Source: Mucilaginibacter sp. (GTDB lineage: Bacteria > Bacteroidota > Bacteroidia > Sphingobacteriales > Sphingobacteriaceae). From it: a stretch of DNA of 54,317 nucleotides. The DNA is taken from the NCBI GenBank assembly GCA_028288305.1, contig JAQBOA010000051.1:1-54317 (forward strand), written 5' to 3'. Below are positions 15,611-24,694 of the stretch, piece after piece; within the stretch, counting starts at the first letter, position 1; every line of letters starts with the position of its first letter. The notes beneath the pieces are model-generated. The model had not been told where the DNA came from. It saw only the letters and a list, made by a program, of their open reading frames with translations, and ran no database searches. Made by a program: the position numbers and the translations under genes.

Positions 15611-15893
15611 AGCTAATGACAAATCATTAAAGGAAGCAATTGAGCAAATGCTGCAGGTATATAAAATTAAGCGGCGATTTGACGAGACTGCGATAATAGC
15701 CGGGTGGCCGGAGCTGGTAGGAAAACCTGTAGCTAACAGAACAAAAGAAATATTTATTCACGATAAAAAACTGTTTTTGCGGATTGAGTCGTCAGTAATA
15801 AAAAATGAATTAATGATGATGCGTACGCAAATTATTAGTAAAATAAATGATGAAGCAAAAGGAATATTGATTGAAGAGATTATTTTCCTCTAG
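15603..15893 (+). CDS. DUF721 (DciA-like) protein
   Basis: A 96-residue protein of the DUF721 family, whose founding member DciA loads the replicative helicase in bacteria without DnaC. Typical are the opening LKEAIEQMLQVYKI, the WPELVGKPVANRT motif near 35-47 and LFLRIESSVIKNELMMMR near 60, forming a KH-like fold. It is shorter than proteobacterial DciA, as usual in this phylum. It overlaps recF by 8 bp, so translation is probably coupled. Function as helicase loader is inferred from the family. Confidence 0.93.
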   Translation: MRKANDKSLKEAIEQMLQVYKIKRRFDETAIIAGWPELVGKPVANRTKEIFIHDKKLFLRIESSVIKNELMMMRTQIISKINDEAKGILIEEIIFL

Positions 15894-16080
15894 TCTTCCA
15901 CCTGGGAATAAAGACTTTGAAATTTAAATCATCACTCATTCTCGAAAAAACAAGAATAAAAAGACCGGGTAGTATAAAGGCAAGTTGTGCTTCGGGGTGA
16001 GTTCGGTAAAGCAATACTGTCCCTGCAATTAAAACAATAATAAGTAATAAGTATAAAATATATTTTAGCAGCAGTTTCAT
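15880..16080 (-). CDS. Small two-helix membrane protein, unknown
   Basis: A 66-residue protein with two hydrophobic helices (about 5-25 LKYILYLLLIIVLIAGTVLL and 32-47 LAFILPGLFILVF) and a basic tail ending in PRWKTRGK. I recognise no family. It is convergent with the DUF721 gene and their ends overlap by 14 bp. A good ATG start, clean membrane profile and fitting gap before ndk support a real gene. Confidence 0.6.
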   Translation of the reverse strand: MKLLLKYILYLLLIIVLIAGTVLLYRTHPEAQLAFILPGLFILVFSRMSDDLNFKVFIPRWKTRGK

Positions 16081-16163
16081 AATCCTTTGTTTGCAAGAAG
16101 ATTAATGAATATAAGCTTCTCTTAAAGTTATAAAAATATACACTTATTTCCTGAAAACCAAAT

Positions 16164-16199
16164 ACGCCGGATATTGTTTGTCAACATAATATCCGGCGT
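16164..16199 (-). terminator. Terminator hairpin of ndk
   Basis: Perfect 12-bp arms ACGCCGGATATT (16164-16175) and AATATCCGGCGT (16188-16199) with a 12-nt loop, 7 bp beyond the ndk stop. On the minus strand it is followed by ATTTGGTTTT, a moderate T-run. Confidence 0.8.
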
Positions 16200-16206
16200 G
16201 TTTATA

Positions 16207-16626
16207 TTAAAACCTTTCAAGTGCCGAAAAAAAGAAGTCACCTTCAATTTTTGCGTTTTCGGCAGAATCAGAACCATGAATTGCATTGGCACCGATAGAT
16301 TGGGCAAATAAATTGCGAATAGTTCCCTTTTCAGCTTTTGCAGGGTCGGTAGCTCCTATTAACTTGCGGAAATCTTCTACTGCGTTTTGTTTTTCCAGGA
16401 TGGCAGCTACAATTGGCCCAGACGACATAAAATCAACCAATTCTCCATAAAAAGGCCGCTCTTTATGTACCTCATAAAATTGCCCTGCTTTTTGGTCGGT
16501 TAATGCAATGTATTTCATTGCAATTATTTTAAAACCGCCCTTTATAATCTGATCTAAAATGGCACCTGTATGCCCGTTTGCAACCGCATCGGGCTTAATC
16601 ATGGTAAAAGTTCTGTTATCTTTCAT
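16207..16626 (-). CDS. ndk: Nucleoside diphosphate kinase
   Basis: A 139-residue cytoplasmic enzyme that transfers phosphate from ATP to NDPs to balance nucleotide pools. Opening [10 protein letters not shown], the HKERPFY element near 54-60, the RNLFAQS segment and the active-site His117 in NAIHGSDS are all present. Length is standard. Single gene with a promoter element TACTTTTG upstream and a strong hairpin right after its stop. Confidence 0.98.
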   Translation of the reverse strand: MKDNRTFTMIKPDAVANGHTGAILDQIIKGGFKIIAMKYIALTDQKAGQFYEVHKERPFYGELVDFMSSGPIVAAILEKQNAVEDFRKLIGATDPAKAEKGTIRNLFAQSIGANAIHGSDSAENAKIEGDFFFSALERF

Positions 16627-16732
16627 CAGTTTTGTTTGTTTTTGTATTAATATTGTTTCTATGATAATTTTAACTGCTGTTTATTATGCAGTCGTTGTTA
16701 TGGTAAGAGTCAGCAGTTTTTATTTTTTTGCG

Positions 16733-16740
16733 CAAAAGTA
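16733..16740 (-). promoter_or_regulatory. Putative -7 element (TACTTTTG) of ndk
   Basis: On the minus strand, a TAnnTTTG match about 107 bp upstream of the ndk start. TACTTTTGC is a frequent promoter form in this phylum. The leader would be long, and no -33 TTG is found at 19-20 nt. Confidence 0.4.
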
Positions 16741-16806
16741 GACTTTTACAATTAAATACTGAAGGCTTTTGCTTTAAATTAGATACCTGTATTTAATTTA
16801 TTTATT

Positions 16807-16814
16807 TAGCTTTG
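16807..16814 (+). promoter_or_regulatory. Putative -7 element (TAGCTTTG) of the DHH phosphoesterase gene
   Basis: TAnnTTTG match ending 18 bp before the ATG at 16833. It contains the TTG at 16812 that could be misread as an in-frame start. Confidence 0.45.
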
Positions 16815-16832
16815 CAACTCTTTTTTAAATTG

Positions 16833-17843
16833 ATGTTGGATATAACTTCGCTTATTGAACTTTTAGCGCAGCCGAAAAGAATAGTGATTACTACTCATCA
16901 TAAACCTGATGGTGATGCTATAGGTTCGTCATTAGGGTTATATAATTACCTGATACAGCAGGGCCATCATGCAAAAGTTATCACTCCTACAGATTATCCT
17001 GAATATTTTAATTGGATGCCTGGCAATGGAGAGGTTATTATTTATACAGAGAATATAAAAGAGTCAACTGAGTCGATAGCTGATGCTGAAATAATTTTTT
17101 GTCTTGACTTTAATACCTTGAGCCGCATAAATGAAATGGGCGAATTGGTTAGAAAAAGCAATGCCATAAAAGTATTGATAGATCACCACCTGGAGCCGGA
17201 AGACTTTGATGATTACCGGTGCTGGGATATTAATGCCTGCGCTACAGCACAGTTAGTTTATAAATTTATTGTTGAGGAACTTAACAATAAGAAATTGATC
17301 AATAAAGATGTAGCCGCTTGCTTATACACTGGTATCTTGACTGATTCAGCTTCATTTGCACTGCCAAATACCACTTCGGCGGTGCATCGCATAACTGCGG
17401 ATCTGATTGATGCCGGCGCGGTTAACTGGCGTATATATGACCTTGTTTATAATAACTCTTCTGAAGACAGGTTACGCTTTTTAGGCATCTGTTTATGTTG
17501 CAGGTTGGAAGTTTTGTATGATTTTAATACAGCCATTATTACCGTAAGTAAACAGGATATTGAAAAATACAATATTGGAACCGGGGAAACTGAGGGAATT
17601 GTAAACTATGCTTTATCTGTGTCGGGTATACGTTTAGCTGCGTTTATAGTTGAACGTGATGAAAAAGTAAAACTTTCCTTACGCTCCAAAGGCGAATTTC
17701 CGGCAAATGATATTTGTAAAAAATATTTTAATGGCGGTGGCCATCGTAATGCTGCCGGCGGCAGTTCAACCGATAGTCTTGAACAGGTTATCAATCAATT
17801 TAAACTAATATTACCTGAATATAAAAAACTATTAATACAATAA
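16833..17843 (+). CDS. nrnA: DHH-family phosphoesterase (NrnA-like oligoribonuclease/pAp phosphatase)
   Basis: A 336-residue cytoplasmic enzyme of the DHH/DHHA1 family, which degrades short oligoribonucleotides and dephosphorylates pAp. Metal-binding motifs seen are HHKPDGDAIGSS near 25, the Asp in FCLDFN near 89, LIDHH near 113 and the C-terminal DHHA1 signature NGGGHRNAAGGS near 303. The ATG at 16833 is chosen because the earlier in-frame TTG sits inside a promoter element. Only 2 bp separate it from the first FKBP gene, so the two are likely co-transcribed. Confidence 0.93.
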   Translation: MLDITSLIELLAQPKRIVITTHHKPDGDAIGSSLGLYNYLIQQGHHAKVITPTDYPEYFNWMPGNGEVIIYTENIKESTESIADAEIIFCLDFNTLSRINEMGELVRKSNAIKVLIDHHLEPEDFDDYRCWDINACATAQLVYKFIVEELNNKKLINKDVAACLYTGILTDSASFALPNTTSAVHRITADLIDAGAVNWRIYDLVYNNSSEDRLRFLGICLCCRLEVLYDFNTAIITVSKQDIEKYNIGTGETEGIVNYALSVSGIRLAAFIVERDEKVKLSLRSKGEFPANDICKKYFNGGGHRNAAGGSSTDSLEQVINQFKLILPEYKKLLIQ

Positions 17844-17845
17844 AA

Positions 17846-18832
17846 ATGAAAAAAAAACTGATGTTTTTGACGCTTGCAGCGATTGGATTAGCAGGCTGCA
17901 ATGGTGGATTTAAAAAAGGCGAGAAAGGATTACTATATAATATTATTGTAGATAAATCTGGCCCGAGCATTAAACCTGGCGATTTTGTAAGTCTTAACCT
18001 TAACGTTAAAACCGATGCTGATTCCCTGGTTTGGAGCACTTATGATAATGGACTTCCATTTATGCAAATTATGCAAAAGCCACAAACCAAAGGTGACGTT
18101 ATTGATGGAATAGAAATGCTTAGCGAAGGAGACAGCGCTGTTATTAAAGTAAATATTGATTCATTAACCAAAGGACACCCGCGGCCTGCCAGCATGAAAG
18201 GCAAATACCAGGTATACGTGGTAAAAGTTGAAAAAGTAATCCCTAAGGGAAATCTTAGCGACGTAGTTTTTCAGGGACGCGCGCAAGCTTATGCTAAAAC
18301 CATTATGGATGCCGCTGGAAAAAAGGAACCCACCAAGATCAAAAATTATGTTGATAAAAGTAATCTGAAATTTAGCAAAACCCCCTCTGGCTTATATTAT
18401 GCTAAAACCAAAGAAGAAGCAGGCCCTAAGCTTGCCGCCGGCGATACAGCAGTTGTAAACTATACTGTTAAATTCGTTAACGGAAAGGTTCTTGAAACAA
18501 GCGTAAAATCAGAAGCACAAAAAGCTAAATTGCAGATAAATCCTATGAACCCCTATAAACCCATTCGTTTTGCGGTTGGCGTTAAAGGTATGATCCAGGG
18601 AATGGATGAAGGCATCCAATTATTAAATAAAGGTGAAAAAGCAACGCTTATAGTTCCATCAAGCCTGGGTTACGGTGAGCAGGGAAATGCTCAGATACAG
18701 CCATTTACCCCATTGGTTTTTGATGTAGAACTGGTGGATGTTGTACATCCTGATCCGAATGCTCCAAAACCACAATCACTTGTTCCGCCACAACTGCCGC
18801 AAGTTCAACCGCAACAGCCTGTTAAAAAATAG
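17846..18832 (+). CDS. FKBP-type peptidyl-prolyl isomerase, lipoprotein
   Basis: A 328-residue lipoprotein (lipobox LAAIGLAGC, Cys18). It has two FKBP-like modules: a degenerate N-terminal one (about 25-135) and a C-terminal one (about 175-302) with KLAAGDTAVVNYTVKF, GMIQGMDEGIQLLNKGEKATLIVPSSLGYGE and FDVELVDV, the core of the active FKBP pocket. A Pro/Gln-rich tail follows. It should act on periplasmic or surface protein folding. It is followed by a terminator-like hairpin and then by a paralogue of the same build, pointing to a tandem duplication. Confidence 0.93.
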   Translation: MKKKLMFLTLAAIGLAGCNGGFKKGEKGLLYNIIVDKSGPSIKPGDFVSLNLNVKTDADSLVWSTYDNGLPFMQIMQKPQTKGDVIDGIEMLSEGDSAVIKVNIDSLTKGHPRPASMKGKYQVYVVKVEKVIPKGNLSDVVFQGRAQAYAKTIMDAAGKKEPTKIKNYVDKSNLKFSKTPSGLYYAKTKEEAGPKLAAGDTAVVNYTVKFVNGKVLETSVKSEAQKAKLQINPMNPYKPIRFAVGVKGMIQGMDEGIQLLNKGEKATLIVPSSLGYGEQGNAQIQPFTPLVFDVELVDVVHPDPNAPKPQSLVPPQLPQVQPQQPVKK

Positions 18833-18847
18833 TGTTTAACTTAATAT

Positions 18848-18880
18848 AGCCTTCTCTGTAAAAAGGGAGGGCTTTTTTTT
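18848..18880 (+). terminator. Intrinsic terminator between the two FKBP genes
   Basis: A 10-bp stem, AGCCTTCTCT (18848-18857) with AGGGAGGGCT (18864-18873), including two G-U pairs, a 6-nt loop and a T8 run to 18880. It ends only 4 bp before the next start codon, so the second FKBP gene may be expressed by readthrough. Confidence 0.75.
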
Positions 18881-18884
18881 ATTT

Positions 18885-19841
18885 ATGATGAAGTATATTT
18901 TATTCATTTTAGTTTTAACAATAGCGTTTAAAGCTAATGCTCAAAAAGATCTGCAGCGTACGCCTAAAGGGGCCTTGTATGAGATATTTACACATAATAC
19001 GGGAGATAAAATAAAGCTGAATGATGTTATAACTTTTCAGTTTATGCAAAAAACCGATAAAGATTCAGTTCTTTTCAGCACTTATGCTGTCGGTCACCCT
19101 GTACAAGCACAAGTTCAACCATCACAAAACGTAGGCGATTTGATGGAGATATTCCCTTTGTTAACCTTAAAAGATAGTGTTCTGGTAAAGGTACCGACAG
19201 ATTCTATATTTAAGGGTCATGAAGACCAGCGCCCCGGATTTTTTCCTAAGGGCAGTTTCCTATCGTTTATATTGAAGATAGAAAAAGTGCAATCATTAAA
19301 TGATGCCATCGCTGAAAGGAATGCTGAAATAGAAAAAATAAAAGCAGGTGAAAATATAGCTATGAATAAATATATCGCCGATCACAAGCTTATAGTTAAA
19401 ACAACCCCTTCCGGATTAAAATATATTATTGCTAAACCATCTCTTAAACTTAAACCCCAAAAGGGAGATACCCTATTGGTAAATTATGCTGGCCGTACGC
19501 TGGACGATAAAGTTTTTGATTCAAGTATTGAGGCAGTTGCAAAAAATGCAGGTTTACAGCAACCGGGCCGTAAGTATGAACCAATACAGGTAATTGTAGG
19601 TACCGGTGGTGTTATACCCGGCTGGGACGAAGGTTTGCTTTTACTAAATGAAGGTTCAAAAGCTACGTTTATTATCCCATCTTCTTTGGGATACGGTGAG
19701 CACGGTCAGGGAGATATTAAGCCTTTCAGCACTTTGGCATTTGATATTGAACTGGTTAAGGTTAAGCCCATAAAACATGCGGCAAAACCTGCAGTAAAAA
19801 AACAACCTTATAAAAAGAAAACTGTTGCAAAGAAAAAATAA
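18885..19841 (+). CDS. FKBP-type peptidyl-prolyl isomerase, exported paralogue
   Basis: A 318-residue exported protein with a cleavable signal (ILFILVLTIAFKANAQ) but no lipobox, unlike its upstream paralogue. Again two FKBP-like modules: a degenerate first (about 25-140) and a second (about 185-298) with PQKGDTLLVNYAGR, GVIPGWDEGLLLLNEGSKATFIIPSSLGYGEHG and FDIELVKVK. A Lys-rich tail (KKQPYKKKTVAKKK) ends the protein. Shared segments such as FSTYAVGHPV/WSTYDNGLPF show the genes arose by tandem duplication. The start is ATG-ATG; the first is used here. Confidence 0.92.
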   Translation: MMKYILFILVLTIAFKANAQKDLQRTPKGALYEIFTHNTGDKIKLNDVITFQFMQKTDKDSVLFSTYAVGHPVQAQVQPSQNVGDLMEIFPLLTLKDSVLVKVPTDSIFKGHEDQRPGFFPKGSFLSFILKIEKVQSLNDAIAERNAEIEKIKAGENIAMNKYIADHKLIVKTTPSGLKYIIAKPSLKLKPQKGDTLLVNYAGRTLDDKVFDSSIEAVAKNAGLQQPGRKYEPIQVIVGTGGVIPGWDEGLLLLNEGSKATFIIPSSLGYGEHGQGDIKPFSTLAFDIELVKVKPIKHAAKPAVKKQPYKKKTVAKKK

Positions 19842-20453
19842 AAGACAGAATTCTGATAACGGTATTAGTGATAGCAAATAAAAAGGATGATATTGTTACA
19901 TAATTCGTTAAACAAAAAAATTTCGGCATAACTTTATTACAATACTCTTTGCATTAAAAATTTGATACCAAGAGTATTACATTTCTCAATAATTATAAAG
20001 AAACTGAACGACCAGGTGCCTAAACAAATGCCGGGTCAAGGGCTTTACTTCCCTCCTTTTGTGTGGAAACTATCTTTAATTAACTCCACAGTTCAAAATA
20101 TTCACTCATTGCTGTTCAGTGCAGTCAGCTTTCTAAAAGATGGCTTAATAATTAGTTAAACTTATATATCCAGGTTCTAAGCCCATTAATTGGATATTAT
20201 ATTCTGATAATTATTTTTCAACAGTTATATGTAAAATAAATATAACTTTATTTAAATTATTATCGTATAAGATAAATACATAGGGTAATAAATTTATTTA
20301 TTACCTTTAAAAGAGCCATTTTTACTTTTAAATTAATTTAATAAATTGTATCAGTAAGGATTATTATTGAGAATAAATCTGGCTTTAATAACACAAATAA
20401 AACATCTTTTACTTTTTTGTAAAAAACAATATACCATATATAAATTAATTGTT
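19842..20453. other. AT-rich intergenic region, no gene seen
   Basis: About 610 bp with no convincing coding frame; the one open stretch (19962-20159) starts with TTG and shows no family features. Very AT-rich from 20160 on, where the promoter of the receiver gene should lie. No clear dyad or promoter match was found. Confidence 0.5.
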
Positions 20454-20822
20454 ATGAGTAAACGAATAGTAGTGCTTGAAGATGAAAAATCAATACTTGA
20501 TTTGATGGAAATAGCTCTCGAAGAAGAGGGATTTGATGTTATAGCTATTAATCATTACGAGCCGGTAGAATATTTTATTGATTTTGACCCGCAATTGATC
20601 CTTCTTGATATAAGGTTATCAAATGGGTATGGGCATATTTTATGTGAAAACTTAAAGGCAAATCAAAAAACCTCGATGATACCCGTAATATTAGTTTCGG
20701 GCGCTAATAATTTAAGTAAAATCGCAAAGGATTCTAAAGCGGATGGCTTTCTTTCCAAGCCATTTAATGTTGACGAGTTAATAAATTGTGTTAAGCATTA
20801 TAATATCCCTTATATCCATTAA
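20454..20822 (+). CDS. Single-domain response regulator (receiver only)
   Basis: A 122-residue CheY-like protein with no output domain. The acidic pair is Glu9-Asp10 (VVLEDEKS), the phospho-Asp lies in LILLDIRLSNGYG near 46, the switch Ser in ILVSGAN near 80 and the conserved Lys in FLSKPFNVDEL near 101. The ATG at 20454 begins the domain exactly at its first strand (MSKRIVVLEDEK), whereas the frame upstream encodes only low-complexity residues. No kinase is adjacent; the kinase-less PAS/HisKA protein at 13530 is one possible distant partner, which is speculation. Confidence 0.9.
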   Translation: MSKRIVVLEDEKSILDLMEIALEEEGFDVIAINHYEPVEYFIDFDPQLILLDIRLSNGYGHILCENLKANQKTSMIPVILVSGANNLSKIAKDSKADGFLSKPFNVDELINCVKHYNIPYIH

Positions 20823-20882
20823 AAAAAGAAGGGGCAGTAAATAAGTGACAGAATTTTTGTATAGGTGACAAACGAATAATGT

Positions 20883-21065
20883 ATGGAAAAAATCTACTCT
20901 ACAAACTATGATTTTAAGCCAGGAGATGAGGTTGTCTTAAAAAGCACCAAAACAACTGTTTATAAGTTGTTATATATAATCGGTGGTTATGCAAAGTGTA
21001 GAAGTTATTCGGGCGCTGAACGACATTTACGTTTAACTGATCTTGAAAAATACAACCTTAAATAA
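20883..21065 (+). CDS. Small protein with DUF2158/YodC-like opening, unknown
   Basis: A 60-residue protein, MEKIYSTNYDFKPGDEVVLKS..., ending LRLTDLEKYNLK. The FKPGDEVVLKS start followed by beta strands recalls the small DUF2158 (YodC-like) proteins, but the match is short. It lies 60 bp after the receiver gene on the same strand. No further function can be assigned. Confidence 0.6.
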   Translation: MEKIYSTNYDFKPGDEVVLKSTKTTVYKLLYIIGGYAKCRSYSGAERHLRLTDLEKYNLK

Positions 21066-21095
21066 AGACAATCTGTCTGCTCATGGTGCTGTGAT

Positions 21096-22403
21096 TTAAT
21101 TCGGCCGACCCCAAATTTCACGGATTGTAACCTCATCTCCTTGTCCATCCGGTACTACTGCACTCGGTTTATTAGCATAATACCAGTGTTTATGATCTAA
21201 AGGCGATGTTGTTTGACGATCTCCCGGCATTTCCAGATGTCCGTTAATATCTGTTTTCTTAACCCACTTGTATGCATAGATGAGCCATTTGGTACGATAT
21301 TGTTTATCCTGATGTGCAAACCAACTTATCTCATCATACCCCCAAACCCAAAACGGAATGTCACCGGCTTTTTCCTCTCCGGGATGTTTACTAACCCCGT
21401 AATTATCAAACTCTACCAGATACGGAAGGTGCTCACATGACCATCCGCTGGGGGTAATACCGCCTTTGCTTCTTCCATAAAGTGCATCTGTGTGCCCAAC
21501 TTTTAACATTGCTTTTTCTGGCTGACCAGGAATTTCCATTATTCTTAACGGAAAAGCATGGAAATCCATCAACAATTTTCCATTGCGCACAAATCCGCCA
21601 CTTGGAACATGTGAATCACATAATATAATATGCCTGCGGGCATGTTTGGCCGCGTAGCCTCTTATTAATGTTAGTACCTGGTTATAATTATCAAGATTGG
21701 GGTCATTTTTGTTCATAAGCTCCACTTGTCCAAAGTGGATACCTTCAATACCAATATTAATATAAGATACAGCGAGGTAGTAGAAGTAAAGTTTAGTTTC
21801 CAACTGGCTTACATCTGGTACCGAGCCGCTTCCCCATTGATTTTTAAATTTTCCGTCAGGGTATAGCATGTCGGCATACCGGAAATTCCGCTTTTCTACC
21901 GGAACCCCTAATGCTGTAAATGCCCATTCAGGTATAGCGAGTTGATCAACCTGGTTGGTTACTATTTCAAAAATGCAGGCTTGCAAAATTATATCAGGAT
22001 CGCTTTCATGTACTTTTGCAGCGAGTTCTTTTTCCTGTTGCAGATTTTTCGGAATATCAGCTTCTTCACCCCATTGGCATACACTTCTTCCGATGAACTT
22101 AGCCCCAATATTTTTAATCATTCGAAGATTGTCATCAAAATTACCTTTCCCAACAAGCAGGCTTTGCATTGTAATTGACCGGTCAAGGTAATTTTCCAAT
22201 ACATTTCGGGAAATAGTTGCATTAAATTTATAGTCTTTCTTTTTCGAATGGACAATAGTCACGGCCCTCGTTTTGTGTGGTAATGAACTTGCCATTGCAA
22301 ATCCGGCAAGGCAAATGCCAGTCAAAGCCAGGGTAAAAAGTTTAGTGTGCACAATGGATAGCGACCAAATCCTATTTAAGAGAGTTCGTTTAAAAGTATT
22401 CAT
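21096..22403 (-). CDS. Exported protein, possible TIM-barrel glycosidase, unknown
   Basis: A 435-residue protein with an N-terminal signal-like helix (HTKLFTLALTGICLAGFAMAS). Alternating strand/helix segments suggest a TIM barrel: MIKNIGAKFIGRSVCQWGEE, DPDIILQACIFEIV, YINIGIEGIHFGQVELMN, RHIILCDSHVP, LLMDFHAFPLR and IPFWVWGYDEISWF. Acidic residues at strand ends (GQVELM, YDEISW) could be catalytic. I do not recognise a numbered family. It is separated from the carbamoyltransferase operon by a terminator, so it is its own unit. A surface or periplasmic glycan enzyme is a guess from fold and neighbourhood. Confidence 0.68.
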   Translation of the reverse strand: MNTFKRTLLNRIWSLSIVHTKLFTLALTGICLAGFAMASSLPHKTRAVTIVHSKKKDYKFNATISRNVLENYLDRSITMQSLLVGKGNFDDNLRMIKNIGAKFIGRSVCQWGEEADIPKNLQQEKELAAKVHESDPDIILQACIFEIVTNQVDQLAIPEWAFTALGVPVEKRNFRYADMLYPDGKFKNQWGSGSVPDVSQLETKLYFYYLAVSYINIGIEGIHFGQVELMNKNDPNLDNYNQVLTLIRGYAAKHARRHIILCDSHVPSGGFVRNGKLLMDFHAFPLRIMEIPGQPEKAMLKVGHTDALYGRSKGGITPSGWSCEHLPYLVEFDNYGVSKHPGEEKAGDIPFWVWGYDEISWFAHQDKQYRTKWLIYAYKWVKKTDINGHLEMPGDRQTTSPLDHKHWYYANKPSAVVPDGQGDEVTIREIWGRPN

Positions 22404-22482
22404 TATCGGTTCTAAGCTAATAAGTTTATAATGGTTCTTTAACCAAGTGTTTCTTTTCCCCGGCTCGATTCACAATAAATAA

Positions 22483-22517
22483 AAATGCGTCCGGAATCTC
22501 ACCCCCGAAACGCATTT
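22483..22517 (-). terminator. Terminator of the carbamoyltransferase operon
   Basis: Arms AAATGCGT (22483-22490) and ACGCATTT (22510-22517), loop partly paired by CCGG/CCCCG. On the minus strand it is followed by a T-rich TTTTTATTTATT. It lies about 160 bp past the carbamoyltransferase stop and 80 bp before the next start. Confidence 0.6.
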
Positions 22518-22674
22518 ATAATAAATTACATCAACTAAATTTGGTTATAACCGGTTAAGAAAACTTGTTATATATTCTTCAAAAGAATATTTTATTCTTA
22601 ATCAATGATTAATAAACTATTAATAATATTAGATATTCACAAAATATTAAAAATAAATGCTGATTCGTAAACGA

Positions 22675-24534
22675 TTAATCTAAAAGGAAACTCATTTTTT
22701 CTGATTCGCCCTGGGGTAGCGGCTTTTGCGCCGTTCTGTCGAACAAATAATTTCCAATAACAAGGTAATCCATTCCCGAATGCATAAAAGCACGGTAGGC
22801 ATCCTGTGGTGTACAAACAATTGGTTCTCCTCTTAAATTGAAGGAGGTATTAATTAACAAGCTGCAACCGGTTACTTTTTTAAAATCATTTATTAGCTGC
22901 CAAAACTTCGGATTATCATTTTTATTAACAGTTTGTATCCTGGCTGAATAATCAATATGTGTAACCGACTGGATGTCTGAACGTATATGGTATAAACGAT
23001 CATACAGTTTCCATTCTTTATAATTTTTAGGCTCATTTTTTCTTAACTCTTCTCTTAGCGATTCAACAAAAAGCATATAAGGAGAGCTTGAATTTGTTTT
23101 AAAATAACGGCCCACATCTTCCAGTAAAATACTTGGTGCAAAAGGCCTGAATTCTTCCCTGGCCTTTATTTTTACATTTATAACTTTTTGCATTGCCGGA
23201 TTCCTGGGATCGCCCAAAATACTCCTGTTACCCAAAGCACGCGGCCCAAACTCCATTCTGTCCTGGAACCATCCGACTACATTTCCCTCTACAATTTTTT
23301 GACTTACTATGGCTGTTAACTCCTCAAAATTCTTAAAATGAAAGCAATCTGCTTCATACTTACGAACCATACCCAAAATCTGCTTATCATTATATTGCGG
23401 CCCTAAGTAAGCATTCTTCATAGCATCTGAAAATCCATTTGTTTTTTTCTCTTTCTTAGCCCCTATATGGTAAGCTGCATAAGCAGCACCCAATGATCCA
23501 CCTGCATCTCCTGCAGCTGGCTGGATCCATATCTTATCAAACAGGCCTTCTTTAGCAATTTTACTATTCGCTACACAATTTAAAGCAACTCCGCCTGCCA
23601 TAACCAGGTTTCTGCTGTTTGTTACTTTTTGAGCAGTATTAGCTAACGCAATTATGATTGATTCCGTCACTTCCTGTACAGCCAGTGCAAAGTTCATGTG
23701 CGTTTGGCTGATTTCCGATTCAGGTTCGCGTTTTGGGACACCAAATAAGGTTTGCCATTTTTTATTATTTGTCATCCTTAATTTAGTGGCGAAATCAAAA
23801 TATTGCATATTAAGAATGATAGAACCGTCCTCTCTTACATCAACTAATTCTGTTAATATCTTTTGTTTGAATTCAGCTGTTTGAGATGATCCTGAATTGC
23901 CATAAGGGGCTAATCCCATCAGTTTATACTCTCCACTATTTACTTTGAACCCTAAATAATAAGTGAAAGCCGAATATAAAAGCCCTACAGAATGCGGAAA
24001 ATGAAGCTCCTTTAATATGGTTATTTGATTATTTTTTCCATGGCTTATGGTAGTAGTTGCCCATTCCCCTACCCCATCAATAGTTAAAATAGCAGCATCA
24101 TCAAAAGGAGAAGGATAATAAGCGCTGGCTGCATGTGATAAATGATGTTCAGGAAATAATATGGGTATTTTAGCGCTTCCAAATTGCCCGGTTTTTTTAC
24201 GAATCAATTTTTTTATGAAAAGTTTTTCATTGACCCATGCCGGCATTGCCTTAATAAAGCTTAATAATCCTTTTGGGGCAAAAGCATGATAGGTTTCCAG
24301 CAGGCGTTCAAATTTAAGCAATGGCTTATCGTAAAACGCAACAGCGGTAAGCTCATCGTAGCTAATGCCGGCTTCCTCCAAAACATATCTTATAGCGTTT
24401 TCCGGAAAGCTGGCATCGTGTTTTACCCTTGTAAACCGCTCTTCCTGAGCGGCAGCTATTATTTCACCATCAATAATAAGCGCTGCTGCGCTATCATGAT
24501 AAAATGCCGAAATTCCGAGTATTGCAGTAGCCAC
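22675..24534 (-). CDS. O-carbamoyltransferase, NodU/CmcH/SxtI family
   Basis: A 619-residue enzyme that carries the carbamoyl group of carbamoyl phosphate via carbamoyl-AMP to a hydroxyl group, usually on a sugar or natural product. The N-terminal Kae1-like domain shows GISAFYHDSAAALI, the metal-binding EHHLSHAASAY near 127-137, LTIDGVGEW and GEYKLMGLAPYG; the C-terminal YrdC-like part shows FQDRMEFGPRALGNRSILGDPR and NTSFNLRGEPIVCTPQDAYRAF. Full length for the family. It is the last gene of a tight operon after SxtJ and DUF5989 proteins, an order that echoes sxtI-sxtJ-sxtK of saxitoxin clusters. A surface glycan is a likelier substrate here than a toxin, since no toxin genes are present. Confidence 0.95.
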   Translation of the reverse strand: MATAILGISAFYHDSAAALIIDGEIIAAAQEERFTRVKHDASFPENAIRYVLEEAGISYDELTAVAFYDKPLLKFERLLETYHAFAPKGLLSFIKAMPAWVNEKLFIKKLIRKKTGQFGSAKIPILFPEHHLSHAASAYYPSPFDDAAILTIDGVGEWATTTISHGKNNQITILKELHFPHSVGLLYSAFTYYLGFKVNSGEYKLMGLAPYGNSGSSQTAEFKQKILTELVDVREDGSIILNMQYFDFATKLRMTNNKKWQTLFGVPKREPESEISQTHMNFALAVQEVTESIIIALANTAQKVTNSRNLVMAGGVALNCVANSKIAKEGLFDKIWIQPAAGDAGGSLGAAYAAYHIGAKKEKKTNGFSDAMKNAYLGPQYNDKQILGMVRKYEADCFHFKNFEELTAIVSQKIVEGNVVGWFQDRMEFGPRALGNRSILGDPRNPAMQKVINVKIKAREEFRPFAPSILLEDVGRYFKTNSSSPYMLFVESLREELRKNEPKNYKEWKLYDRLYHIRSDIQSVTHIDYSARIQTVNKNDNPKFWQLINDFKKVTGCSLLINTSFNLRGEPIVCTPQDAYRAFMHSGMDYLVIGNYLFDRTAQKPLPQGESEKMSFLLD

Positions 24535-24540
24535 CTGTTA

Positions 24541-24690
24541 TTAAAATAAAGTATAAATAAAGGGTGCCAAAGCCGGTACACTAGCCAATACTATTAGGAT
24601 GGAAAATAACAGTAAAATTATAATAAGCGGAATTAACCAGAATTTCTTCCGGGTTTTTAGAAAAAGAAGTAATTCTTTAAAAAATTCCAT
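24541..24690 (-). CDS. DUF5989 (SxtK-like) single-helix membrane protein
   Basis: A 49-residue gene: ATG at 24690, stop at 24541-24543. The product has a short amphipathic start (MEFFKELLLFLKTRKKFW) and one long membrane helix (LIPLIIILLLFSILIVLAS), ending LAPFIYTLF. This matches DUF5989 proteins, which accompany carbamoyltransferases. It starts 4 bp after the SxtJ gene ends and stops 6 bp before the carbamoyltransferase starts, so it is certainly in the operon. In saxitoxin clusters the equivalent short gene is sxtK. Function unknown; a membrane tether for the enzyme is plausible. Confidence 0.9.
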   Translation of the reverse strand: MEFFKELLLFLKTRKKFWLIPLIIILLLFSILIVLASVPALAPFIYTLF

Positions 24691-24694
24691 TGAT

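Noticed and set aside
19962..20159. 65-codon plus-strand frame in the long AT-rich gap
   Set aside because: TTG start, no recognisable domain, and no good upstream signals; treated as non-coding.
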